Below, piece after piece: positions 25,401 through 39,200 of a stretch of 64,000 nt of DNA. Position 1 is the first letter of the stretch. Each line of letters starts with the position of its first letter. Under the pieces are notes generated by a model that ran no database searches, was not told the origin of the DNA, and worked only from the letters and a program-made list of their open reading frames with translations. The stretch is taken from NCBI GenBank assembly GCA_026182355.1, contig JAPFBL010000117.1, positions 1,541,501 through 1,605,500 on the forward strand, in the 5' to 3' direction. Both the position numbers and the translations under genes were made by a program. Source of the DNA: Hermatobates lingyangjiaoensis. Taxonomy: Eukaryota; Arthropoda; Insecta; Hemiptera; Hermatobatidae.

Positions 25401-28400
25401 TAAATTATTATGTTTACAATATTTATTGTAAAGTTTTGAGCTATAATTTTGATTAAATATTTCCTCTATACTAACCAAGAATTATGACTTTTATATGCAT
25501 GATGCCAATTTCTTATATATGATGAAAAAAATTATTCTTTTCATTTTTCATTTAAAAGCAATTGTCAGTATGGCAATAATGATGATAATAATAATTTTAA
25601 ATTGTCTGTCTTAGGAAATGTCATTTTTACTCAAAATATACTAATTTTAGCATATGATGAAATATGAGGATCCCAAACACGATTCTGTGACAATGGTTCA
25701 TCAACTTCTTATAAGTAGGTGAGTAATATAGTTGTTTAGAAAACGTTTAACCCGGGAATGGTTCAGCATTATCTATTTTATGAATATAGAAAGAGTTTTT
25801 TTTTAGGAAAATTACAAAGAAAAATATATTAATATTTGTCAAAAGCATTTATCTAAAATTTGAGTGATGTTAACATATTTTAAACTTGTTAAATAATTGA
25901 AACAGGTTATATAGTCTAACCAACGTAGCTGCTTTTTGAAGAGATATTCTTATTATCAATACAACTGACCCAGCAACCGCCAGTGCTGCCTCTCTTTCCC
26001 GTTCTTAAAGTACTAGAATTAAGAGAAGATGAAACAGAAGTTCAGATAAACAGTGCATGTTGGGTAAATATAAAAGCATCAAAGAGAACTGGAGAAAAAT
26101 TTAAAAGAAGGGAAAAAATTAAATAAATATGGAGGTTTACATATAGAGAAGGATTAGTGTAAAAAAGTGTATACTTGTTTTTCTTAGTATTTAATTCTTT
26201 TTTGCCTCTTTAGTTTCTTTTGTATATATTTGTTTGTCTTTTCTTAATTGTTTTTTCATACTAAACTGGTTTTCTATGTTTATTTTTTATTTAGTCTTAT
26301 TTATCTTATTTTTGTCTTATCTTATTTCTACTATTGCAGATATTTTTGTGTGTATTGTATTTATTATTTTTTTTTCTTTTCTCTATTACTATTTATGATT
26401 AATTCAGTTTGTTTTTATTGCTTATGATTTCTTTTACTTCATTTATATATTTTTTATATATGGGTCACAAAATTTGCTGATTCCTAACCGTCCGAGATTT
26501 GACAACCCAGACCTCAATCGTAGTCACCTAGTACTAAAATGAGAAATTCTCATTTTTAATTCTCATCTTTTAAAAAGTATTAAAATTATTTTTAAACGCA
26601 CTTGTCTACTCAAGATTTAATTTGAACTCATTCTTCTGATGATTCAAGAAACATTAAATTCTCTTTTTCCTTCTTTTTATAAGAAATACAATTCTATATT
26701 TCTCTCAAGAATTAAATTTCAGATGGGGAGACTGTACATAAAAAGTGACAAATATTAATTTCTATTTATAATGAGTGTTATAATCGTACTGCAATTATAA
26801 TGTCATTAGGATTATTAATGAGTACATTGAAATCAGTGATGGGTTAAATTAGTTATCACTGAGTCTGATAATTCATTGTAAATTTACCACGAAAAAATAT
26901 ATTGAATGTCTTGATTTCTTGTAAATAAGTTTGAAAGTAAATTTACTTTAAAGTTGAGTGTAGGGAACAGGGGAAAGTTTATTTTAAAACTCCCATTGAG
27001 TTGTTCCAAATCAAACTAGTATGTTTTATTTACTTTCTTTCTTACCTGTGTTAGTAATGATGTTTTATAACAAATTATATGGTCAAAAGTTGATCTTTAC
27101 TCAGAAGAATGATTTATGAAGTTATATGAACTTAATTTGATTTGTTTATAAAGTTTAAAAGTTGCATGCTTTGTTTTTTTTCTAGCAAGTTGTTGATTGT
27201 ATTATAAAATTAATACAATATTAAGTTTTCAAACAGCTTTATTTAGTTCCTATACTGACACTAGTTCACAATCGTGAGAGAACTCTATTTTGAAAGTCAA
27301 TACTTCATCGAGGCAATAAGTGGCAGTGAACTGTAAGTACGAGTCGTTAACATAAGCGTTGTGTAAAGACTAACAGTAAGGATTCTTGCAGACAAAACAA
27401 GCCAATATTTAAGTTTTTCGACCCTTGCGTATATAGAAATTATGCCTGTACCTATCAGTGGAATCAAAAGTGATGGGAACATGATATCTCCAAACCATGG
27501 GTTTAAAATAAAGGGCTCCTATTTACATTTGTAGAATTTTAAATTATTTAATAAAAATGAATGATTATTTCGCTGTTTTATTGATACATCTGTTATTATC
27601 TTGTTATTGACTTGTCAGTGCTTGAAAGAAAATTTCACAAATACCCAAATTACAATTTTAATTTTTTCATTTCCTAATCAGACAACTTAGTTATACACTT
27701 ATTTTTGATACGGTTTTAATATCACTAGCTTTGAAATATGGAAGCTCTGTTTTAAAAATTGAAATAAATTAAACCATACTTATAACTGTGTTTGAATTTT
27801 TAAATAATTCATCAATCATGATCACTTCTTTTTATCATTCTAAGACTTAATTTAGAATAGTTAATGCCAAATATAATAAGTACCGCAAAAAGCATTTTTA
27901 GTATTGCAATATAATTTTAATTATATAAAATTTAAGTATTTCATGATATTTTTATTATTTTAACTAATGAAATGCAATTATTTTAAAAAAAATGTAACAT
28001 TTGTTTAGTGATTGTAAATATTTTCTATTCCTTTATCTATTGTTGCTAATATACATTATTCTGAATGTATATTTCAGAAGATTACCACCATGCTACATGT
28101 TTTAGAGTTTGATTTATTATAGTGAAGGTTGACATATAAATAAATAGTCCATGACTAGTCAAGGAATATATTATCATAGATAATATCAAGCCTTGGATAG
28201 TGTGCGTTTAATGATTTATAACAAAACAACAACTATATTTTCTTTCTTCTAGTGATAAAATATTATTGAAAAAAAATATTTTAAATTTACTCAACATGAT
28301 CACTAATATCATTGTTTTTCATTATAGGCAGGACTAATATGACAGCCAAGAGAGAAGTATTGTTTTGTAAAACCTATGTTACATTGAAGTTGTTTGCAAT

Positions 28401-31400
28401 ATTTTGAACTTATAAGATTTCTGTTTAAAAAAATTTTAAACGACACTTCAATTAAATTCATATCATTCAATTTAAAAATCGATATTATAAGTTCATTAAT
28501 TTATCACCAGATAATTAATTATTTTCTGGAGAAAAATAAATACCCTCAACTTGAGTATAACTAAGAAACGTTCTCTGCAAGACTATTATCATATTGTTTA
28601 ATGTATTGTTAGTATTATTTAAATTAATTAGTTAATTCATTTTATTAATTAATTAGTATTAGTGAAAATAAAACTACCGTATTATTACAAATTTTAATTT
28701 AGTAATATAATTCTTAATCAATTAATTAAGAAACATTACAATTAAAAATAACTTAAAAAGAATAATTATTGTATTTAGTAAAGTATCTGCAATTACAGAA
28801 GTAAAATATAGTTTAATCAAAATTATATCAATCTTTTAAAATTTGTCTAAAAGAAAAAAATCACTAAAAAAGTTTTTTCGAATTTTAAAATAAATTAAAT
28901 TGCTAATTAGTATTCGTAATATTTATGTTAAAAAATATATTTCGTTTTTTTTAGGAGCATATCTTCCTCGTTTTAATTTTAAATTATTATGCAAAAAAAG
29001 AAATGAGAAATTGAATGTGCATTATCTTCCTCATCTTACAGTATTTATTCTGCAAATTTGTTTGCATTATCGTTTTAAAACAATATGTGTTCTATCTCAT
29101 TACAACATCAATTGTTTATTAATATTAACAATGTGACATTGTACTTGAGAAATTGCCATAGAATGGTTGGAAGAGTACAGTCAAAAGATTCGTTCTCTAA
29201 ATTGATCCTGTGCTTGACTTAATTCAACAAGTGAGACTTCGAAGTATCATAACAACATACTAAGATTAACTGAAGAGGATCAGTTTTATAGGTTTAAATC
29301 GATTTCTCAAATAGCAACGTTTTTGCTTTTATTTATAATTTAATAATACTTTTTGTTTATGTTTATATTTCTTTGGACTTATAACTAATTATTACTTTTA
29401 CTTTGGGGAACCATGTTAGTTCAGTAGTCAACATACTCGCTTCTGAACTGGTAGGATTGAATACCCACCTGGCCCTCGATTTATCCACGTGTGAAGTGAT
29501 TAAATCTGAGCTCATCATCCCTCGGAGAAGATGCTAAGCTGTCAGTCCCGAGAATGTACGATGTCAGGTACTCGTTAAAGATCCCTAATCTAAATACACA
29601 TGAGTTAGGCACAATTTATGACTCTCAATGTACAATCAATTTTATTGTGTGGTATCACAAAGGGCCCAATATTTGGCATATGTGTATTCCATTGTGGGAC
29701 AGCCACTAGAACTTAAAAAGTTACCTACTACTACTACTACTACTACTACTCCATTGTGTTATAAGTCTATGAAAAATGTTTTAAATAAAAACAGAAACGC
29801 GAGCGTTTGAGAGTTTTAACTGAACCGGTAAAATGGACCTACTCCCAACTTTATTAATTATTATGATATTTCAATATATATTACTTTGAAAAAATCACAT
29901 TGTTTGCATCATTTGAACTTACATTGGTAGAATGGTAATATAATAGCGTTTAAATTGTCTTAGTATAATATGGAACATATTAATACAACCTCAAGAACTA
30001 CATCAACAGAATCTCTTCAGTAAATGGGCTATTATAATTTATATCACATAAACTGTATAGTATAATCACTCTTCTCAACATTAGAGTTTATTTCAGAATA
30101 TACAATAACACAGTAGTTATTTCCTAAGAAGTCGTTGAAACGGCCATTTAATGACGTCAGTTATATTAGAACAATACATTGTTCTACTGCATATTATTTT
30201 ATGATGTAATTAATCCGCATGAAACTGTTAATTTGTTTAAAATCAGTTCATTAGTTATTGGAATGTAAATGGTAAACAACTTACCATGTACCATTCCTTG
30301 GACCAGAGCTCATCATTGAATATTCTATTATAACGGGAATTAAGCCAGGAGAATATACCTCTTTTTGTTCTAAACCTGGCAACCTGACGTTCTGCCCACG
30401 TCACCTGAAATGGAGAAAAAAATAGTATTTGATACTGAAAGAAACAGGTATATAAATACGTCTACACTTAATAGAAATATTAAATGAAATTTACCAGAAT
30501 AATAGATAAATAAATAAACAATGTTTAGTATGATTAAACAAGACGAATTTCTGGAGGACTAATTTTTATGTACGTGTATCAAATATATAGCAACTTGACT
30601 ACATAAATTTTATACTATTAAATTTGTCTCTCGTGGTTTTAAAAACTTTAACACTTCTCAAAGACTTTCAGTTAACGTTCCATGTATATTAGTAGACATC
30701 TTCAGGGATAAATCGATTGTAGACATAATTTGAAGAACATAAATAATGATTTGCGTAATAACGTCATTTTAACCATACGTCATCTGTTTCAATAAAAAGT
30801 TAATATTTTAATTACAATAACTTTTAACAGATTTTTTAACAGGTGGCCATAAATTCCATAGTAATAATGCATATAAATTTGAAAATTATTTGATGTTGAA
30901 TTAATTATTTAGTTGTTTTGAACTCATGGCAGACAACTGATGAAGTAGTGAACGAGTTTAGTGTACTAGAATACTCCAAAACAACTACTTCGTCCCACAA
31001 GTTATTTTACTTACGTTATAAACACATAAAAAAGTACATTTTTGTTTTTTACAATGCATCATTTAATAATAATATTAATAGTAACAATAATAATAATATC
31101 GATAATATGTTAATGATAAAATAGAAAACAACTTAGGTCTTAAAGGCAACATTTTTTAATGAAAAAATGATGATCTTTGGATATTTAAGAAACTTTAGAC
31201 ACAAATTCTGGAAAGTAGAAGTAACGTAGTAGATGTTTTAGTCTAGTAACTATGGAATGGAATAGAGATCAATTCTAGAAGTTTCTCAGCGCAAAACTGA
31301 GGCATAGTTTCAAGCTGGTTCAAGTACCCTGTGCTAGCTGGCAGATAGAACTATACAAGTCTGTCGGTCCCAGGAGTTATGATATCACAAATTACAGTTG

Positions 31401-33180
31401 CTTCATATATACGATAATAATTAACTATACTTAATAAGTAATTATTTTGTCATATTTACCTGTTATATAATGTTTTAAATGTTAGAGAATAAACAATATT
31501 AATAATATTAAATAATCTTAATGGTGATTTTGATGCACCAACTATGCTTATAATCTATTTAATAATATAATTGTTACTATTTAGTTATTTAAAATTATTC
31601 TTACAAGTATTGTTACAAATAATTTTATTTAATATTACAGTTATATATACTAGTCAGAGCTTATCGAGATCTAAATGACCAGGCTGATAAGGCTAAATGA
31701 ACTTTGGTGAGGTTTGAACATCATGAATATTTGATGGAAGGGCGCAGAGGTCACCCTGTGGTCATAAAAAAATCGCAGGTATTGGAACTTGTAATCATGA
31801 CTCTACATCTTACAAAATCTTATGTATATAATAATAAAAGTAATGCTTTGTGTAATTTAGGTTGTTGAAATGAAAGTTAATTTGTTGTATAACACTTTCT
31901 TTGAAATATAAACTACTTAACCAGTGAGTACTGATGTCTCACGCAAAAAAATTTTATAACAAGGTTGTATTTTGATTTGAATAAAAAAAAAACAACAAGA
32001 TTTTATGTTAATTCATGATAAACAGCAATAACAAAAAACAAGGTGTACATATTTAACTGTAACTCCTTGCACATTTGGAAAACTATTCAGAGCTATTCAA
32101 AAACACTTCGAGTCTTTCTAGTTATTAACATGTTAATGTTTAATTAGTTTTACCTTTGGATTTGTAGTAAGTTGCCAGTTGCCTCTCTTTTGGAAATCAT
32201 TGTTTATCAGTTGTTCTAAAATGTAAATATCATCTCCAATATCATACTAAAACAGAGGTATCACAAGTTAATTCTCAGAAGAGAAATATTGGATTAAAAA
32301 TGAGAACTATCATGTTTCTGTCGGCAGCATCATGAGAAGTTCTTGGCAAATAAACATCTTTCTAAGTGACAAAGACTTCGTAAATTTACATAGTTAGTTC
32401 CAAAAACCTTTGTAACAAACTAGAAAACGGGTTAGGTCTTAAAAGAGACATTCTTTGCTCATGCTTGTGTATTTAAGAAGCTTTTAACATCTGTCAAATT
32501 TTGGAAATTACAACTAATGTATTCGATGTTTTAATCTAAAAACTATGGAACGAATTTCAATAATGTAGCGAATGGGTAGTTAGTGTAAGAATAGGATCTA
32601 CTAAAAATCGACATTTTGACTAATAGACATTTCCCTCGTGGAGGCATCATATCTCTCTATTCTAGTTATTTGTCCTGGATACTCTGAATAATGGAGATTT
32701 TGTTATGGGCAGATATACAGATAACCTTAAATTAATTAAATTAAGGAACAATCTTTCATTATGATACCTTTGATCTTATGAGTCATGCTTTCCAAATTAG
32801 CGAGAGAGAGAGAGAGAGAGAGAGAAAGCTAAGAAGTGCTTTTCCCTTTCTCAAGAAAAAAAATGAGGTCTTAAGGATCAAAATTAGAAACTGTAAGAGT
32901 TTTCATTTCTCTATGTGTGTCTATCTATATTGAACATTATTTGTCCGTTTCGGATCGTATATATATATATATAGGCGGTGAAATGTTCACAAGTGACAAT
33001 TAGATGAAACGATTCTTCGAACTGAATAAACTAGAATTTAAAAAGGACACATAGAAAGGAAATCACTGAACTCACTACTATATTTCGATGTCCTCGTCTT
33101 CAGGAAAAGAAGTGAATCGCTCCAAAGGCTGATAACGACTCATATATATATGAGTATATCGACTATGAGTATAACGACTC

Positions 33181-33243
<63 letters not shown>

Positions 33244-36200
33244 CGATCATCAAATCCTTTCCTGAGGACGACCTTTAAATGCTTCAACATATTTCAAATT
33301 GGGTCCTATCTAGTTTTCATTCGTATTTTTTTCATGTTTTGAATGTATATATTTCTAATAAGAAATCATTATTTAACTAATGTCAATACATATAAAGTTC
33401 AAAAATGCAAATTTAGGAAAAAGATTAGCCAGTTCCAAACTACACAAGAGACACTATTTGTACAGGACGTCTAAAAATTGTTAACCTTATATGTGTGCAA
33501 AGTTTGACATCAAATAAAGAGTATGATTTCAAAGTATTTTATCTTCTCCGTTCTTTTTTGGGTCACTTCATTTTCTGAAGAGATAAGCTGTAGTCAAGAC
33601 CCGGGCACTTCTTGGAATTGTGTTAGCCTAAAACCTTAAAAATCAAATTTTGGTCAATTAAGCATTTTATAAAAGTCCTTGGGTATTCAAATCTTTTAAC
33701 GTTAATACAGTTGACGTCTGAGTTTAAATGTGCATTCAGGACCTAAGTCGTGCCCAGAGTTGAATGCACCAAGCTTATAAAAATTAAATCATGTTTTTTC
33801 TTGAGATCTCTATTGTAATTTCCTTATCCAGTAATTAAAATTATTTTATATATTTATTGTTTTATTTGAGCTCAAATTTTGAGTTAAGAACATGATGTAG
33901 GTCCAACAGTTTGTTTCAACATTGAACTCTTATACCTGAGTAAGTCTCCAGGCCTAGATTCCGTGTCCTGTTAATTATGTTATTATCACTATCTAATGCC
34001 ATAAATAGTTTCCAATTACTGTTATTGCATAATTGTAATTTTGATGTTTTGGCTTATGTAGAGGGCAAATATTTATCAAAATTTATCCAAAGTTCATAAA
34101 TTGGTTTATAAAAATCACTTGTTTACCAAGCATGGAGTTGCATTATGTCATTGATGTAATGCCGGTACACTATTGCCGATGCAAAATAAGCACGATAACA
34201 TTTGTGAAATTTATATGATTGAAACGTTTCATTCAATGCAAATAGTTTTCACTCCATTTGCATTCCATTGTCAAATATAACATAAGCTTCCTTCGTAGTT
34301 CAATTTCCGTTGCTTTGTAATGTATAAACAATATATTATTGAAAATAATAAACCGAATAAATACCATAGAAATCCCATTGCTTTGGTCAACCATATCAAT
34401 CAGAATAAACAACACCAATATTGTAAATAAATTTCGAATGCTAATTTAACAATCATAATGACACAAACAAGTGATATATCTTACTTGTACAATTATAGAT
34501 AAGCGTTGCTAATATCCCTACTTCAAATATAGTACAACTCAATTTAGAACATCCAATTTAGACTGACATGAATATTAGTTAATCACACATCAACAGATAA
34601 AAACAAATATACTGTACAAAGTACAACACGACTTTACGTATTCATAAAATAAAACCAATGAATAAAATGATCTTATTTAAAAAACAAGACTGCAACAATT
34701 TCTATAGTTCATTATATAATTGTATTAAACATTTATCAAACAAGGATTATTTCATAATAACTTTCATGGAAATTATTATGTTTTCGAGATCACAGTATCA
34801 AGAGTGCAGTATGACAGTATTTTGTCTTAACACAGCATTTTATACAACCTCAATTAATGTTTGTTTTAATTGATAATAAACATAAATATATATTAATTAG
34901 TGAATCAATCACTATCTGTACTACCTCCAGGAATGAAAAACTAATTATCATCTCCCAATTAGACATTTTATTATTATGTCTAAATGGGATATTATATATT
35001 ATATACCTAAGAATTCTCATATTATGTTTACTTATAGTAAAGTTGAGTGTAGGCCTCTCCAGGTTTTTTTCATTACAACTAGAACTGCTTATTAAACTGC
35101 AATTTCATCTTCAAAATACCAATGATTATTGTAATAATTTATGTTTCATATGTGATGTTAATAGTTAGTAATTGAACTTTATATTTTTTTGTGTGCCAAT
35201 ATTTCTTACTAGACAATGATAAAAGAATTACATTTTTCTATATATGTTACTTTAAATTCTAGAATATTTATCACTAATATTTTAATTCTTAATAGAGGAA
35301 TAAATTAAATTAAATATCTTTTAGGGAACCTTTTATCAAAGAAAACATAAAAATAAACCGTACGAACTAATCTATTGTACTTATTTTAATAGTTGTTACA
35401 AGAAGAACAAATGTTGTCTATTTCTGTAAGATTATTACAGACATACATTTGTAATGATTTTATAGTATTTTGCATTGCATACTATCTCTGAAAAGTCAGC
35501 TGCAAGATACTATATCTGGTAGTTAGCAGTTCAGTCTAGAACAATAAATGATCTTTGAGATTTATAATTAGTTACGATCAAAGAGGCAGGCAATCAAGCG
35601 TTCTTAAGGACGGGCCAAGTATTGGTTGAAAATGAAAGGGAAGCAAAGTTGGTTTTAACCAACCAGCTCCTTCCTTCGTGAAAACTTGAAAACAACCCGG
35701 CAATATTGATTAGTAGCACAAGCGCAGCTGCAGCTCCTAGTAAACTCTGCTAACCTGCTGCCCGCCTCCTCTCGGGGGTGACCTGCCCCCGGGGGCGGCT
35801 TCCACCCCACTCTAACCCTCATGCTAACTCAATTCACCCTACCGCATTCACCCTTGCCTCACTCACCCCTTGGAATAATTTAGCTTCTTTCTCCACGCTA
35901 TCAGGAGGGTTGTTTTATTGCATTCAAAACGATAGCATATAATAATTGATTGATGATATTTAAAATTTGATTTTGATAAAATTTCATTAAATGTATATGA
36001 CGGATAAATGTGAGTACTAATTAAATACTATTTCTTCGCCTAAAAATAATATCATATTAATTTTTGATAATGCATCATAATAATCTTTAAATTTTTTTTA
36101 TCTCACTTAATTTACTCATGTGATAGTGAAAAAAAAATTAATAGCTAATGGTGTGATGTAAATATATTTATTTAAATAATCTCATAACTGCTATTACCAG

Positions 36201-39200
36201 TATTTTTTAGTTTTAAAAAGTTGTTGCTCTTCTTAATTAGAGAATTGATATGTAGATAAAATTCCATTTTCTGTTTCAGAGTCTGTTCGTTAGTTACATT
36301 GATTGTTTAAAGTAATAGAAATTATCATAAAACTGCTCTCCTCTTTGTGGATATATTTGATAACCCTTAGAGTATGGGCTCAGCGACACAAGAACTTTTT
36401 TTTTCTAATAATCAAGACAATTGATTTTAATGGACTTTGGATGATGTTGTTGGAATCATCCATTTCCTTGGATGATTTCGGTTTAACCAAATATGTTTGT
36501 TAGAATACAGATTGATATTTCACTGTTTAATTCAAATGTTTTGTGAAACATATACATATGATTTCATGAAGAACAAAAAGAATATAATAATTCTCGAGTT
36601 CTGTGCAACTATAATATTATTTTGTCGCTACAGGTGTCTTTTCTGATTTAAGTGTCTTTAGTTAACGTGATGATAACTTCATTGAAATTTCAAATATTTT
36701 AGAAAATGATGAATGCAAAACGCTGATAGTAACAGTAAAGCAAATAGAAAACTAAAACAGGAAGTTGTATGATAAGGTAAAACAGAAAGTTGAGTAAGTA
36801 ATAAAAATTATCTTATACGGTTTAAGCAGTATCTTTTCTGATTTAAGTGTCTTTAGTTAACGTGATGATAATTTCATTGAAATTTCAAATATTTTAGAAA
36901 ATGATGAATGCAAAACGCTGATAGTAACAGTAAAGCAAATAGAAAACTAAAACAGGAAGTTGTATGATAAGGTAAAACAGAAAGTTGAGTAAGTAATAAA
37001 AATTATCTTATACGGTTTAAGCAGTGTCTTTTCTGATTTAAGTGTCTTTAGTTAACGTGATGATAATTTCATTGAAATTTCAAATATTTTAGAAAATGAT
37101 GAATGCAAAACGCTGATAGTAACAGTAAAGCAAATAGAAAACTAAAACAGGAAGTTGTATGATAAGGTAAAACAGAAAGTTGAGTAAGTAATAAAAATTA
37201 TCTTATACGGTTTAAGCAGTATCTTTTCTGATTTAAGTGTCTTTAGTTAACGTGATGATAATTTCATTGAAATTTCAAATATTTTAGAAAATGATGAATG
37301 CAAAACGCTGATAGTAACAGTAAAGCAAATAGAAAACTAAAACAGGAAGTTGTATGATAAGGTAAAACAGAAAGTTGAGTAAGTAATAAAAATTATCTTA
37401 TACGGTTTAAGCAGTATCTTTTCTGATTTAAGTGTCTTTAGTTAACGTGATGATAATTTCATTGAAATTTCAAATATTTTAGAAAATGATGAATGCAAAA
37501 CGCTGATAGTAACAGTAAAGCAAATAGAAAACTAAAACAGGAAGTTGTATGATAAGGTAAAACAGAAAGTTGAGTAAGTAATAAAAATTATCTTATACGG
37601 TTTAAGCAGTATCTTTTCTGATTTAAGTGTCTTTAGTTAACGTGATGATAATTTCATTGAAATTTCAAATATTTTAGAAAATGATGAATGCAAAACGCTG
37701 ATAGTAACAGTAAAGCAAATAGAAAACTAAAACAAGAAGTTGTATGATAAGGAAAAACAGAAAGTTGAGTAAGTAATAAAAATTATCTTATACGGTTTAA
37801 GCAGTATCACTACACAACTGCAGGTTCACTACCTGCATAACAGGTTTACTACACGGTCTGATTAACTAGATGTGCTCTTCCTTAGAAGCTTTGAGGGTCA
37901 CAGTTCTCAACGGAAGATCTGTTACATAATCTGTAATTTTCCGTCTTCAATAATAGTTAGACTGTGGGAGGGGGCCTGGTAAATTAAAGTGATTGTGGAA
38001 GGAAGCCCTAGGACCGTTTATTTGGAAACTGAGCACATAGGGATAGGCGAAGGTAGCATGAATCATACCGAAAATACTTCAGTCTGTATGCACTTTTTTT
38101 GAGTTACACAACCAATTTCTAGAAACAGGATAGAGCTGTTTACAGGAGAGTGGAGTGAAGTGGAAAAGTGCTTGAGAAGTGAGTAGGCCAAGTAGCCACG
38201 GTGTTCGCGACTCCTTGCATCAACTGATGAGCGGCTAACCCTCCTGAAGTAGCCTAGAATAAGGGACGTCTATGGAGGAGATGGGGGAAATAGAGGGTGT
38301 GAAAGAATGGGATAGAATCGGAAGTCTTGTGGATATGTTTAAGTGTGCGATTACGAAGATTCGTTATGAGGGGGGTCGAGATAGAATGATTATTGATGGT
38401 GTAGCACTCTTTCCGTCTCACCAAAAAGAGTGTGCCTACTCCTGGTATTCACAAATTTAAAGATGTTCTCATAGATATGTTCCTCATTCATATACAGACT
38501 GGAGTGTACTCGTTAATATTAGTATTGGATACACCTATCCTCTATTATGATTAGACTGTATATAAATGCTCACAGAAATTCCGTTAACAATCATTCCAAT
38601 TTACCTTGATATTCCATTCATGCCAACTTCCATGTAAAATGCTCTTTCTCACTAGTCTAAAAATAAATTCTCCCGGCAATATGTTAACCAATTTTTCCTG
38701 GAATTCGCAATAATAAATAATTTGTTTGTCATTTTGAGAATATTCAATTTGTTTGGTCATAGTCATATAAAATTATTTTAATTCATCACAATAATGAACT
38801 CATTAATCATATACTAAAAAAAAAAATAATCTATTAACAAAATATACATAAGAAAATATTAACAATTTAGTCTGGGGGGTATTGCTAATTTACTTTTATT
38901 AAGTCATGATATAAATCTCGGTTCAACTCATGTTACTTTATGGTAGGAGCTATCTTAGTGAATGAGAGTCTTTTCAAAAATCTTAAGCTATATCAGGCAT
39001 CAGTGATAGATCAGCAAAGTGAAATCCCTGGTTCGGACAAGTTGAATTAATTTCAATCAGATTAATCCCTTATTCAACTATCTTGAATCCTCCTTGCATC
39101 AATCAATTGTCTGTACCCTTAATCCCGAGCTCCTAGTCACTGACCCTCAAGTCATCCAATTAATCTAAAATTAATTCAATTATTATTACTCTAATAGAAG

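Noticed and set aside
29405..29470. Possible functional tRNA gene
   Set aside because: Box A and box B are imperfect, no cloverleaf acceptor stem is evident, and the segment is the head of a SINE that recurs at 59030-59339.
33078..33290. Minus-strand frame rich in Tyr-Ile repeats
   Set aside because: It is simply the translation of the (AT)n microsatellite.
36639..37808. CRISPR array
   Set aside because: The whole 195-bp unit repeats with no variable spacers, in a eukaryotic intron.
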